Program-made: the position numbers and the translations under genes
Shown here: positions 6,872 through 14,173 of the stretch, in pieces
How positions within the stretch are numbered: position 1 is the stretch's first letter
How the letters are laid out: each line of letters starts with the position of its first letter
The notes under the pieces: model-generated
Seen by the model: the letters and a program-made list of their open reading frames with translations, nothing else
Told to the model about the DNA's origin: nothing
Database searches by the model: none
Assembly (NCBI GenBank): GCA_035281645.1
Contig: DATEDN010000008.1
Location: forward strand, 1-18,510
DNA length: 18,510 nucleotides
Reading direction: 5' to 3'
From: JACCTH01 sp035281645
Lineage (GTDB): Bacteria > Actinomycetota > Acidimicrobiia > Spongiisociales > ZC4RG35

Positions 6872-8313
6872 GAAATCGAACCTGGTTGTTGGTGGTCGTG
6901 AGCCTGGTCCTGGTCGTCGCCGCCTGTGGAGGCGGAGGCGCAGGGACGACGACGGCTGCGCCCACCGCAACCACCCAGGGCGAGGCGCCTGCCACCACGG
7001 CTGCCCCCGCCGAAACCACCACCAGCGGCGCTCCGGTAGCCGAGACCCCATACGAGCATCTCAATCAGGCATACGCCGGCGAGTTCGAGGGCACGACGGT
7101 CGAGATTGTGGCCCAGTGGCAAGACGCGGAAGCCGACAACTTCAACGCCTCGCTCCAGCCCTTCCGTGACGCGACGGGGATCGACGTGGTCTTCGAACCC
7201 ACGCCCGAGTATGAAACGGTCTTGCAGGCGCGAGTCGACGGAGGCGACGCCCCCGACCTGGCCCAGATCGCGCAGCCCGGAAAGATGGTGCAATACGCCG
7301 AGGCCGGGCAGCTGGTCAACCTCAGTGATTGGTTCAACGTCGACCAGCTCTCCAACGATCTGGTCGGTGGCTTCGTCGAGCTGGGATCACATAACGGAGA
7401 CCTCTACGGAGTGTTCTTCAAGACCGACGTCAAGTCAATCGTGTGGTATCCAGTCCAGGGCTTCGCCGATGCCGGCTATGCGGTTCCCACGACCTGGGAC
7501 GAATTGCTGGCGCTGAGCGATCAGATCGTGGCCGATGGCACCAGCCCTTGGTGCATCTCCATCGAGAGCCAGGCTGCCGATGGTTGGGTGGCGACTGACT
7601 GGATGGAGGACATCCTGTTGCGAACCGCCCCCCCAGACATCTATCGGCAGTGGTACGCGCACGAGATCCCGTTTAACCACCCCGAAGTCCTAGAAGCTGC
7701 CGAGTTCATGCGCCAGATCTGGTTCACGCCCGGTTACGCCTATGGCGGCAGCACCTACATCAACAACACCTTCATCGGCGATACCCAGGATCCGATGTTC
7801 GACCCTGCCGGACCACAGTGCTGGATGCAGAAGCAGGCAGCTTGGATCCCGGGCTTCTGGGGCGCAAACAAGGATGCCGCCTCACCCGACGAGTGGCCGA
7901 ACGTGCCAGGCGAGGATGTCTCCTTCTTCTACCTGCCGCCGATTGAAGAGGAGTTCGGGAATCCGGTGTTGGGAGCTGGCGACATGATCGTCATGTTCAA
8001 CGACCGGCCCGAGGTGCGAGCTCTGCTCGAGTACCTGGCGACGCCCGAGGCGGCTCGGGGATGGATCGAGCGTGGGGGCTTTGTCTCCCCCAACAAGACC
8101 GTCCCGGTCGAGTGGTACTCCGGATACCCCAACCCTGAACTGGCGGCGCTGATTGCCGACGCCACCACTTTCGGTTTCGATGCATCGGACCTGATGCCGG
8201 CCGAAGTGGGTGCCGGGACCTTCTGGGAAGGGATGGTGGAATGGGTCGCCGCCGATGGCGAGGGCACCGAGACCATCTTCGAGGAGATCGAATCAAGCTG
8301 GCCATCCAGCTGA
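6868..8313 (+). CDS. Lipoprotein substrate-binding protein of a carbohydrate ABC transporter
   Basis: Extracytoplasmic sugar-capture protein of 481 residues. A type II signal peptide (MRNRTWLLVV... LVVAAC) puts the lipidated cysteine at residue 20. A Thr/Ala-rich linker of about 35 residues tethers the mature domain. The body is a family-1-type sugar-binding fold; segments such as QARVDGGDAPDLAQIAQPG and CISIESQAADGWVATDWMED recall the AglE-like alpha-glucoside branch, a resemblance judged from memory. ATG 6868 is chosen over upstream in-frame starts because it follows GGAGGAG (6857-6863), begins a proper signal peptide and overlaps the kinase stop by ATGA (6868-6871). The linked enzymes suggest that the ligand is a GlcNAc-containing oligosaccharide rather than an alpha-glucoside. 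Confidence 0.92.
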   Translation: MRNRTWLLVVVSLVLVVAACGGGGAGTTTAAPTATTQGEAPATTAAPAETTTSGAPVAETPYEHLNQAYAGEFEGTTVEIVAQWQDAEADNFNASLQPFRDATGIDVVFEPTPEYETVLQARVDGGDAPDLAQIAQPGKMVQYAEAGQLVNLSDWFNVDQLSNDLVGGFVELGSHNGDLYGVFFKTDVKSIVWYPVQGFADAGYAVPTTWDELLALSDQIVADGTSPWCISIESQAADGWVATDWMEDILLRTAPPDIYRQWYAHEIPFNHPEVLEAAEFMRQIWFTPGYAYGGSTYINNTFIGDTQDPMFDPAGPQCWMQKQAAWIPGFWGANKDAASPDEWPNVPGEDVSFFYLPPIEEEFGNPVLGAGDMIVMFNDRPEVRALLEYLATPEAARGWIERGGFVSPNKTVPVEWYSGYPNPELAALIADATTFGFDASDLMPAEVGAGTFWEGMVEWVAADGEGTETIFEEIESSWPSS

Positions 8314-8335
8314 GTTAGCACCAAAACAGGTAACT

Positions 8336-8361
8336 GGCCGGGAGGCGCTCGCCTCCCGGCC
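8336..8361 (+). promoter_or_regulatory. Intercistronic hairpin between binding-protein and permease genes
   Basis: GGCCGGGAGG (8336-8345) and CCTCCCGGCC (8352-8361) form a perfect 10-bp GC-rich stem; the six intervening bases CGCTCG may add one more pair. It lies 22 bases after the binding-protein stop, with no U-tract. Hairpins in this position commonly protect the upstream mRNA or partly terminate it, so that the binding protein outnumbers the permeases. Either role is inference; the structure is certain. Confidence 0.65.
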
Positions 8362-8377
8362 CTACCGTGAGAATGCC

Positions 8378-9496
8378 TTGACCCAAGCTCTCGAACGCCA
8401 CCCAACCCCGAACTCCCGCTTGATGGGGGCGCTGCGCGATCTGATCATCGCCGCCGCCGTGATCGCCCTCCTCTGGCTTGGCCTCCGCTTCCTCCGCGAT
8501 CCCGAGGCGCTGGCCGGCCTTGGGCCCACCGTCGGGAAGCTGGCTCAGGCTGCCGTCGCCCTCGTCCTCGGCGTCGGCGGGATCTGGGCCCTCTACATGG
8601 TGGCGAACTCGCTAGTCGAGCACCTGCCGGCGCGGATGGTGGTCGTTCTCCGACCTTGGGTCTTCGTGTTGCCGGCCATTGCCATCGTCACCCTCTATCT
8701 CATCTATCCGGCTATCGGCACCTTCATTCAGAGCATCACTGACGTGCCCGAAGGACAAGGCGCCTTGGCCAATTACACCAATGCTTTCGGGGACGAGGAT
8801 GTGCGCCTCGCCATACGCAACAACCTCATCTGGCTGGCGGTGGCACCGGCGATCTCGGTGGCCATCGGCTTGGCTTTCGCGGCCATGGTTGACCGCATCA
8901 AGCACGAGGCCCTGGCCAAGTCTTTTGTTTTCCTGCCGCTAGCCATCTCGATGGTGGGAGCCTCAGTCATCTGGCGGTTTGTTTATGCCTGGCGGCCGCC
9001 CGGACAGCCGCAGACCGGAATTCTCAACGCGGTAGTTGTTGCCTTCGGCGGCGAACCGATCCCCTGGCTGCAGGAGATACCCGCCAATACCTTGGCCCTG
9101 ATCGGGATCATGGTGTGGCTTCAGGTCGGATTCGCCATGGTGGTGCTGTCAGCGGCCATAAAGGGTGTCCCCCACGAGCTCACCGAAGCCGCCCGTATCG
9201 ACGGCGCCTCCGAATTGCAGACCTTCTTCCGGATCCTGGTTCCGTCAATTCGGGGTTCCATCATCACCGTTTTCACGACGATCGCCATTGGCGTGCTCAA
9301 GGTCTTCGACATCGTGTTCGTGATGACCGGCGGGAAATTCGACACCAACGTGGTGGCGGTCCGCATGTTCGACGAGATGTTCAGGTTCCGGAACTTTGGC
9401 CAGGCGACGACGATGGCGGTCATTCTGTTCGTCGCAGTGGTGCCGATCATGGTCGTGAACGTTCGCAATCTCAGGCGACAGGGCATCGGCTCATGA
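8378..9496 (+). CDS. ABC transporter permease, carbohydrate type (first subunit)
   Basis: Inner-membrane channel subunit of the sugar importer, 372 residues from TTG 8378. Two extra N-terminal hydrophobic segments (about 22-36 and 57-78) precede the six-segment MalF-like core (about 94-365), as in AglF-type permeases. The EAA loop that docks the ATPase is at about 270-289 (EAARIDGASELQTFFRILVP). The segment KVFDIVFVMTGGKFDTNVVA recalls AglF. The start is uncertain: TTG 8378 has GTGAGAA just upstream, whereas ATG 8423 has no ribosome-binding site; the choice changes the protein by 15 residues. The gene follows the binding-protein gene after a 64-base gap that holds a strong hairpin, and it overlaps the second permease gene by ATGA at 9493-9496. 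Confidence 0.88.
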   Translation: MTQALERHPTPNSRLMGALRDLIIAAAVIALLWLGLRFLRDPEALAGLGPTVGKLAQAAVALVLGVGGIWALYMVANSLVEHLPARMVVVLRPWVFVLPAIAIVTLYLIYPAIGTFIQSITDVPEGQGALANYTNAFGDEDVRLAIRNNLIWLAVAPAISVAIGLAFAAMVDRIKHEALAKSFVFLPLAISMVGASVIWRFVYAWRPPGQPQTGILNAVVVAFGGEPIPWLQEIPANTLALIGIMVWLQVGFAMVVLSAAIKGVPHELTEAARIDGASELQTFFRILVPSIRGSIITVFTTIAIGVLKVFDIVFVMTGGKFDTNVVAVRMFDEMFRFRNFGQATTMAVILFVAVVPIMVVNVRNLRRQGIGS

Positions 9497-10407
9497 CCGC
9501 CACTGATGTGACCCTCGGCGCCCAGAGTCAGGCCACTGCCGCCGATGTCCTGAGGTCACCCCGGTCGACCAGGGAAGGTCGCTGGCTGGTGCGGCTGAGC
9601 GTCTTCGCCATCGTCGTGGCCTGGACGCTGCCGACCCTGGGATTGTTGGTGAGCTCCTTCCGCCCCGGCAGCGAGATCGCCCTCTCCGGTTGGTGGGCCG
9701 CGATCGCGCAACCATTCCGGTCGCAGTGGACCCTTGACAACTATGCCCGGGTCCTGACCGAGGACGGGATGTTCGACGCTTTCGTCAACAGCCTCATCGT
9801 CACCATCCCCTCCACGGTGATCCCGATCACGATCGCCGCCTTCGCCGCCTTTGCCTTCGCCTGGACCAGGTTCCGTGGTCGGGGTTTCCTCTTCGCCGTC
9901 ATCGTCGGCCTCCTTGTGGTCCCCCTCCAGATGTCGCTGGTTCCTCTTCTCCGGGTATATCAGTCGACGGGCCTCACCGGCAGTTTCATCGGGATCTGGC
10001 TCGCGCACACCGGTTTCGGCCTGCCCCTGGCGATCTATCTCCTCTTCAACTACATCTCACAGCTCCCGCGCGACATCTTCGAATCGGCTTATGTGGATGG
10101 GGCTACTCCGTTCACCGCCTTCACGAGGCTCGTGCTTCCGCTCTCCTTCCCCGCCCTCGCCTCCTTCGCCATCTTTCAGTTTCTCTGGGTTTGGAACGAC
10201 CTTCTGGTTTCTCTCGTCTACCTGGGGACCAGCTCCGATGTCGCCGTCCTCACGGTCAAGCTCGCCTCCTTGGTGGGGACCCGGGGTGAGGCCTGGCACC
10301 TTCTGACCGCGGCCGGGTTCGTGTCGATGATCATTCCTCTGGTGGTGTTCCTCGCTCTCCAGCGATTCTTTGTGCGCGGTCTCCTGGCGGGATCGGTTAA
10401 GGGCTAA
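9493..10407 (+). CDS. ABC transporter permease, carbohydrate type (second subunit)
   Basis: MalG/AglG-like inner-membrane partner of the preceding permease, 304 residues. It has a cytoplasmic N-terminal tail of about 32 residues, then six hydrophobic segments from about 33 to 290. The EAA loop is at about 197-216 (ESAYVDGATPFTAFTRLVLP). The loop QWTLDNYARVL at 78-88 is typical of the family. ATG 9493 overlaps the upstream stop by four bases, which fixes the start and implies coupled synthesis of the two subunits in equal amounts. The glycosidase gene begins 5 bases after the stop. No ATP-binding subunit is encoded beside it; in actinobacteria such importers often share one MsiK-type ATPase encoded elsewhere. 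Confidence 0.92.
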   Translation: MTATDVTLGAQSQATAADVLRSPRSTREGRWLVRLSVFAIVVAWTLPTLGLLVSSFRPGSEIALSGWWAAIAQPFRSQWTLDNYARVLTEDGMFDAFVNSLIVTIPSTVIPITIAAFAAFAFAWTRFRGRGFLFAVIVGLLVVPLQMSLVPLLRVYQSTGLTGSFIGIWLAHTGFGLPLAIYLLFNYISQLPRDIFESAYVDGATPFTAFTRLVLPLSFPALASFAIFQFLWVWNDLLVSLVYLGTSSDVAVLTVKLASLVGTRGEAWHLLTAAGFVSMIIPLVVFLALQRFFVRGLLAGSVKG

Positions 10408-10412
10408 GCCCG

Positions 10413-11930
10413 GTGGCCCCCGGCGACGGCGCCGCCACCGCCTTGATCGCCTTCGAAGGTCTGGAGGTCGACCAGGGCTTGCGCAACATGCTTTCCGACC
10501 CGCGCGTGGCCGGAGTGACTCTTTACGGACGGCTCAACATCGACAACGCCGAGCAGACCCGACGCCTCACGGAGGACATACAGAAGGCCGCCGGGCGTCC
10601 GCTGCTGATCGCTGTCGATCAGGAGGGGGGCCAGCTCACCGCCGCCGGCCCCGAGACCACTCATTTCGCCGGCAACATGGCTCTGGGGGCGACCCGTGAT
10701 CCGGGATTGGCGGAGCAGGTCGGACGGGCGATCGGGACCGAGCTCCGGGCGTTGGGCATCACAATCAATTACGCCCCGGTTGCCGACGTTGCCAGCCGTC
10801 CCTGGAACCCCTCCCTAGGCATCAGGGCTTTCGGCGAGGAACCGGCGCTGGTGGGAGAAATGACCGCCGCCATGGTGGCCGGGCTCCAATCCGCCGGGGT
10901 GGCGGCCACCATCAAGCATTTCCCGGGCAAAGGTGAAGCCACTGTGGATCCTCACCATGGCCTCCCGGTTCTCGACCTCGACCTCGCCCGACTGGAGCGA
11001 GTGGAGTTTCCACCGTTTCGGGCAGGCATCGACGCGGGAGCGCAGCTCTTGATGGTGGGTCACTACGGCCTGCCGGCGGTGATCGGCGACCGGACGACTC
11101 CAACGTCGATATCCGAGGTGGCGATCAAGGAATTGATCAGAGGACGGCTCGGCTATGAAGGTGTGATCGTCACCGATGCCCTTGACATGGGAGGCTTTGG
11201 CTCCGCCGCTACCGAGCTTCCGCTCTCCGCCGGCGCCGACCTGCTCCTTTATGGCCCCGCCCAAGTCGGATCGCTCCCCTCATGGCGAGGAGAAGCCAAT
11301 CCGAGGCTGGAAAAGCTCTCCACCTGGCTCTCGGCCCACGAACAGCCGCCGCTAACCGCGGTGGGAGCTTCGGATCATCAAGGTCTGGCAGCGACCCTCG
11401 CCCGCCGCTCAATAACTCTGGTCCGCGATTCCGCGGGCCTGCTTCCCATCAAGATCGGGTCACACGATCACATACTGGCGGTGATGCCGCGGCCCACCGA
11501 TCTGACGCCGGCCGACACCTCCTCAATGGTTCAACCCGGCTTGGCATCGGCGATCAGGACCCGTCACCGCTCCACCACCGAGTTGCTTATTAACCAGGAA
11601 CCTTCACAGTCAGAGATCGGAGCCGTGCTCGAGGCGGCCACAAACCACCACTTGATCGTCGTCGGAACCATCGATGCCGGCCCCGGGCAGGCGAAGTTGG
11701 TCGGTGCCCTGATGGAAACGGGCCAGCGAGTGGTTGCCGTCGCCCTCCGCACTCCTTACGACCTGGCCCGCTATCCCACCGCCGGAACATATGTCTGCAC
11801 CTACGGGATCCATCCGGCATCGATGGAAGCGCTGGCGGCGGCATTGTTCGGGGATGCACCGATGAGCGGCCGCCTGCCCGCGGCGGTGCCTGGCTTGTAT
11901 CCGGTCGGCCACTATGACCAGAAGCAATGA
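10413..11930 (+). CDS. nagZ: GH3 beta-N-acetylglucosaminidase, NagZ type, two-domain, cytoplasmic
   Basis: Removes non-reducing terminal GlcNAc from beta-linked oligosaccharides. The 505 residues carry the NagZ signature KHFPGKG at 168-174 with the Asp/His general acid-base dyad (Asp179, His181 in VDPHHGLP), and the nucleophile Asp255 in VIVTDALDMGG. Residues from about 330 form the second GH3 domain (alpha/beta sandwich), ending in a typical GRLPAAVPGLYPVGHY tail. There is no signal peptide, so it acts on imported substrate. GTG 10413 lies 5 bases after the permease stop, with AAGGG about 10 bases upstream. NagZ-like GH3 enzymes with this dyad include hydrolases and GlcNAc phosphorylases (Cellulomonas Nag3). 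The linked GlcNAc kinase favours hydrolysis. The natural substrate (chitooligosaccharide or cell-wall disaccharide) is not decided by sequence. Confidence 0.92.
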   Translation: MAPGDGAATALIAFEGLEVDQGLRNMLSDPRVAGVTLYGRLNIDNAEQTRRLTEDIQKAAGRPLLIAVDQEGGQLTAAGPETTHFAGNMALGATRDPGLAEQVGRAIGTELRALGITINYAPVADVASRPWNPSLGIRAFGEEPALVGEMTAAMVAGLQSAGVAATIKHFPGKGEATVDPHHGLPVLDLDLARLERVEFPPFRAGIDAGAQLLMVGHYGLPAVIGDRTTPTSISEVAIKELIRGRLGYEGVIVTDALDMGGFGSAATELPLSAGADLLLYGPAQVGSLPSWRGEANPRLEKLSTWLSAHEQPPLTAVGASDHQGLAATLARRSITLVRDSAGLLPIKIGSHDHILAVMPRPTDLTPADTSSMVQPGLASAIRTRHRSTTELLINQEPSQSEIGAVLEAATNHHLIVVGTIDAGPGQAKLVGALMETGQRVVAVALRTPYDLARYPTAGTYVCTYGIHPASMEALAAALFGDAPMSGRLPAAVPGLYPVGHYDQKQ

Positions 11931-12841
11931 GCACTGGGATAAGCGGTCTCGTCGATATTCAGATCAACGGCGGTTTCGGACACGACTTCACCGAAGCTCC
12001 CGATTCGATCTGGTTGGTCGGAGAAAGGCTCACCGAATCCGGGGTCGATGCGTTTCTCCCCACCATCATCTCCTCTCCCCAGGGAACTGTCGAGCGAGCC
12101 CTCGCCGTCCTGGCACAAGGTCCCCCCGCCAATTATCAGGGGGCTCGCCCGCTCGGGCTTCATGTCGAGGGACCAATGCTCGCTCCATCTCGCCGGGGCA
12201 CGCATCCGGAGCAGTTCCTGCGGTCGCCGTCGCTCGATGTCATCGAGGGCTGGACCGCCTCCGCCGGTGTGTTGATGGTGACTCTGGCGCCCGAACTGCC
12301 TGGTGCGCGTGCGGTCGTGGAGGCGTTGTTGTCAGAGGGCGTGGTGGTGGCTCTCGGTCATTCAGCCGCAACGTACGAGGAAGCGACGGCTGCCTTCTCA
12401 TGGGGGGTTACCCACGTCACTCATTTGTTCAACGCCATGCCTCCTTTTGATCACCGTGAACCGGGACCGATCGGGGCCCTCCTCGTCCAAGAGGGAGTCA
12501 CCGCAGGCGTGATCGTGGACGGCATTCACGTTCATCCAGCAACCGTTGCCGCCGCCTGGAGACTGCTCGGGCCCGACCGACTAGTGCTGGTGAGTGACGC
12601 GATGGCCGCGGCTGGGCTTGGCGATGGATCGTTCTCGATCGGCACAGTCCCGGTATCGGTGGAGGGAGGCCGAGTTGTCAACGCCGATGGGAAGTTGGCG
12701 GGAAGCAGCCTCCTCCTCGACGAGGCGGTTCGCAACCTGGTGGCGTTCACCGGCTGCACCGAATCAGAGTCGATCGCCGCGGCAACCAAGAATCCGCTCA
12801 CCGTGCTCGGAAGACATTCTTTCGAGCGAGGCCGGCAATGA
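11927..12841 (+). CDS. nagA: N-acetylglucosamine-6-phosphate deacetylase, compact form
   Basis: Hydrolyses GlcNAc-6-phosphate to glucosamine-6-phosphate and acetate. The amidohydrolase barrel is complete: VDIQINGG at 9-16 (NagA form of the strand-1 motif), metal ligand Glu81 (HVEGP), metal ligands His145 (GHSAAT) and His166 (THLFNAM), substrate-side His201 and His203 (IHVHP), and catalytic Asp224 (VSDAM). At 304 residues it is about 80 shorter than usual NagA (about 380-390). The N-terminal strands that normally precede the PGFID motif are missing, as is the C-terminal segment (G.I..G..ADLVV) that completes the small beta-sandwich domain. An in-frame stop (TGA 11915-11917) lies just upstream of ATG 11927, so no extension is possible. 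It is coupled by ATGA overlaps to the genes on both sides. Function is likely retained, but the small domain is absent. Confidence 0.9.
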   Translation: MSTGISGLVDIQINGGFGHDFTEAPDSIWLVGERLTESGVDAFLPTIISSPQGTVERALAVLAQGPPANYQGARPLGLHVEGPMLAPSRRGTHPEQFLRSPSLDVIEGWTASAGVLMVTLAPELPGARAVVEALLSEGVVVALGHSAATYEEATAAFSWGVTHVTHLFNAMPPFDHREPGPIGALLVQEGVTAGVIVDGIHVHPATVAAAWRLLGPDRLVLVSDAMAAAGLGDGSFSIGTVPVSVEGGRVVNADGKLAGSSLLLDEAVRNLVAFTGCTESESIAAATKNPLTVLGRHSFERGRQ

Positions 12842-13860
12842 CCCTCTGGGCCGAGATCAACAGCCAGGCGGACGTCCTTGCCGCCGCCCACGAGCGGCTA
12901 AGGAACGAAGTTGGGCCGCTCGGCCAATGGATCCGGGATTCGGGGGCGACCCACCTGCTGCTTGCCGCCCGCGGCTCCTCGGACAACGCCGGCCGCTATG
13001 CCCAGTATCTGTGGGGAGCCCGCAACCGACTCTGTGTGGCCCTGACGACTCCGTCGCTGTTCGGAGCCTATTCAAGCCCGCCCAACCTGGCAGGGGCTTT
13101 GGTCGTCGGAATCTCCCAATCAGGAGAGTCTCCCGACCTGCTCGGAGTCATCGAAGAAGCCAATCGGCAGGGCCGACCGACATTGGCAATTACCAACAAT
13201 GCCGAGTCCCCGATGGCACAACTCGCCACCCGGTCTCTCGAGCTGGGAGTAGGGAAGGAAGAAGCTGTCGCCGCTACGAAGACCTACACCGGCCAGCTTC
13301 TGGCCATTGCCCTTGTTTCTGCTGCCATTGCCGGCGGAGACCAGGAGGAGCAATTTCGCGGACTCGCCCCCGCCGTCAATGAGGTGCTCGCCGCTGGGGA
13401 GCAGATAAGAAAGGTTGCTCTCGACTTCGCCAGCCACGACCGGTGCGTGGTAATCGGCCGTGGATTTCATCACGCTACCGCTCACGAGTGGGCGCTGAAG
13501 ATCGCTGAACTCTCCTACCTCGTGGCCCAGCCCTTTTCTTCGGCGGACTTTCGACACGGTCCCATCGCCTTGGTCGAGCCCGGTTTGGCGGTGCTGGCCA
13601 TCGCCAGCCAGGGCCCGTTATTCGCCGAACTCTCCGAATTGCTCGACGAGGTCAGGTCGGCCGGGGCCAAGGTAGTTGCGATCTCAGACCGCGATGACCT
13701 GCCCGCGGAGTATCTGCTCAGAATCCCAACTACACCGGAATGGCTCGCTCCGATTCCGGCCATCGTCGCCGCCCAGGTTTTCACCTATCACCTGACGGTT
13801 GCCCGCGGATACGACCCAGACCGTCCCCGTGGCTTGCGAAAAGTCACGAGGACGGTCTGA
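12838..13860 (+). CDS. Two-SIS-domain glucosamine-6-phosphate deaminase (NagB-II type)
   Basis: Probably converts glucosamine-6-phosphate to fructose-6-phosphate and ammonia. The 340 residues resemble the isomerase half of GlmS without its glutaminase domain. SIS-1 (about 35-165) has ARGSSDN at 44-50, the phosphate-binding SQSGESPD at 93-100 and AATKTYTGQ at 145-153. SIS-2 (about 200-320) has GRGFHHATAHEWALKIAEL at 207-225, with Glu224 at the catalytic position, FSSADFRHGP at 233-242 and a GlmS-like tail (YDPDRPRGLRKVT). The FSSA(D/E)xxHGP form is the one I associate with the NagB-II/AgaS branch rather than with GlmS. It is not MurQ, which has one SIS domain. ATG 12838 overlaps the nagA stop. 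AgaS-like activity on galactosamine-6-phosphate is the alternative; the linked NagA favours GlcN-6-phosphate. Confidence 0.88.
   Translation: MTLWAEINSQADVLAAAHERLRNEVGPLGQWIRDSGATHLLLAARGSSDNAGRYAQYLWGARNRLCVALTTPSLFGAYSSPPNLAGALVVGISQSGESPDLLGVIEEANRQGRPTLAITNNAESPMAQLATRSLELGVGKEEAVAATKTYTGQLLAIALVSAAIAGGDQEEQFRGLAPAVNEVLAAGEQIRKVALDFASHDRCVVIGRGFHHATAHEWALKIAELSYLVAQPFSSADFRHGPIALVEPGLAVLAIASQGPLFAELSELLDEVRSAGAKVVAISDRDDLPAEYLLRIPTTPEWLAPIPAIVAAQVFTYHLTVARGYDPDRPRGLRKVTRTV
13817..13859. terminator. Long hairpin embedded in the 3' end of the deaminase gene
   Basis: Bases 13817-13833 pair with 13843-13859 as a 17-bp stem with one C-A mismatch (13827/13849) and one G-U pair (13832/13844) around a 9-base loop (TTGCGAAAA). 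The stem includes the stop codon TGA. Only 4 bases separate this gene from the convergent glsB-like stop, so this is the natural place for both transcripts to end. Neither strand shows a U-tract. Confidence 0.6.
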
Positions 13861-13864
13861 AGGA

Positions 13865-14125
13865 TCAGGTAGTCGTTCGAGCGGTGCCCATTCGGCTTGC
13901 GATGAACACCAGGATCGCGGCCACCAGAATGGAGGCGATCCAGTCGACACCTTCGGTATCGGGCCAAACCGCTCCCGCCAGCCACCCACCGACCAGCGCC
14001 CCGACGATTCCCAGGACGATGGTGAGCACCCAGCTCATCCCGCCCGTGTTGGGAATCACCATTCGGGCCAGAGCTCCGACCACCAGTCCGATAACGATAT
14101 AGAGGACGATCGTCCCAATATCCAA
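13865..14125 (-). CDS. GlsB/YeaQ/YmgE-family small membrane protein
   Basis: Short inner-membrane protein of the 'transglycosylase-associated' GlsB/YeaQ family, commonly linked to stress responses; its biochemical function is unknown. The 86 residues form three hydrophobic segments with the family pattern IGLVVGALARMVIPN (about 10-24), then LGIVGALVGGWLAG and a C-terminal helix near 65-80. TTG 14125 is chosen as the start because AAGGAGAG lies immediately before it and because the resulting length matches the family (about 82-86). The frame stays open to another TTG at 14170, but that would add 15 residues unlike the family. It is the last gene of the minus-strand cluster and convergent with the deaminase gene, 4 bases away. 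Confidence 0.88.
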   Translation of the reverse strand: MDIGTIVLYIVIGLVVGALARMVIPNTGGMSWVLTIVLGIVGALVGGWLAGAVWPDTEGVDWIASILVAAILVFIASRMGTARTTT

Positions 14126-14128
14126 GGT

Positions 14129-14136
14129 CTCTCCTT
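14129..14136 (-). promoter_or_regulatory. Strong Shine-Dalgarno sequence fixing a TTG start
   Basis: Minus-strand AAGGAGAG, with 5 bases between the AAGGAG core and TTG 14125. It decides the start of the GlsB-like protein in favour of this TTG over the upstream TTG at 14170. Confidence 0.75.
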
Positions 14137-14173
14137 CTTTCTGCGCTGCCACTGTGCCCGCAAAGGCCAAATT

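Noticed and set aside
6634..7293. Antisense frame of 219 codons over the kinase/binding-protein junction
   Set aside because: Low-complexity Gly/Arg-rich translation mirrored from the Thr/Ala-rich linker of the lipoprotein; not a gene.
9115..9492. Upstream extension of the second permease to give 430 residues
   Set aside because: The extension overlaps the EAA-loop region of the first permease in another frame and reads as Arg/His-rich nonsense; ATG 9493 with the ATGA overlap is the real start.
4755..13860. Possibility that the operon is a peptidoglycan-recycling (MurNAc) unit
   Set aside because: The SIS protein has two SIS domains and a GlmS-like tail, unlike MurQ, and no anhydro-MurNAc kinase, amidase or muropeptide gene is present in the window.
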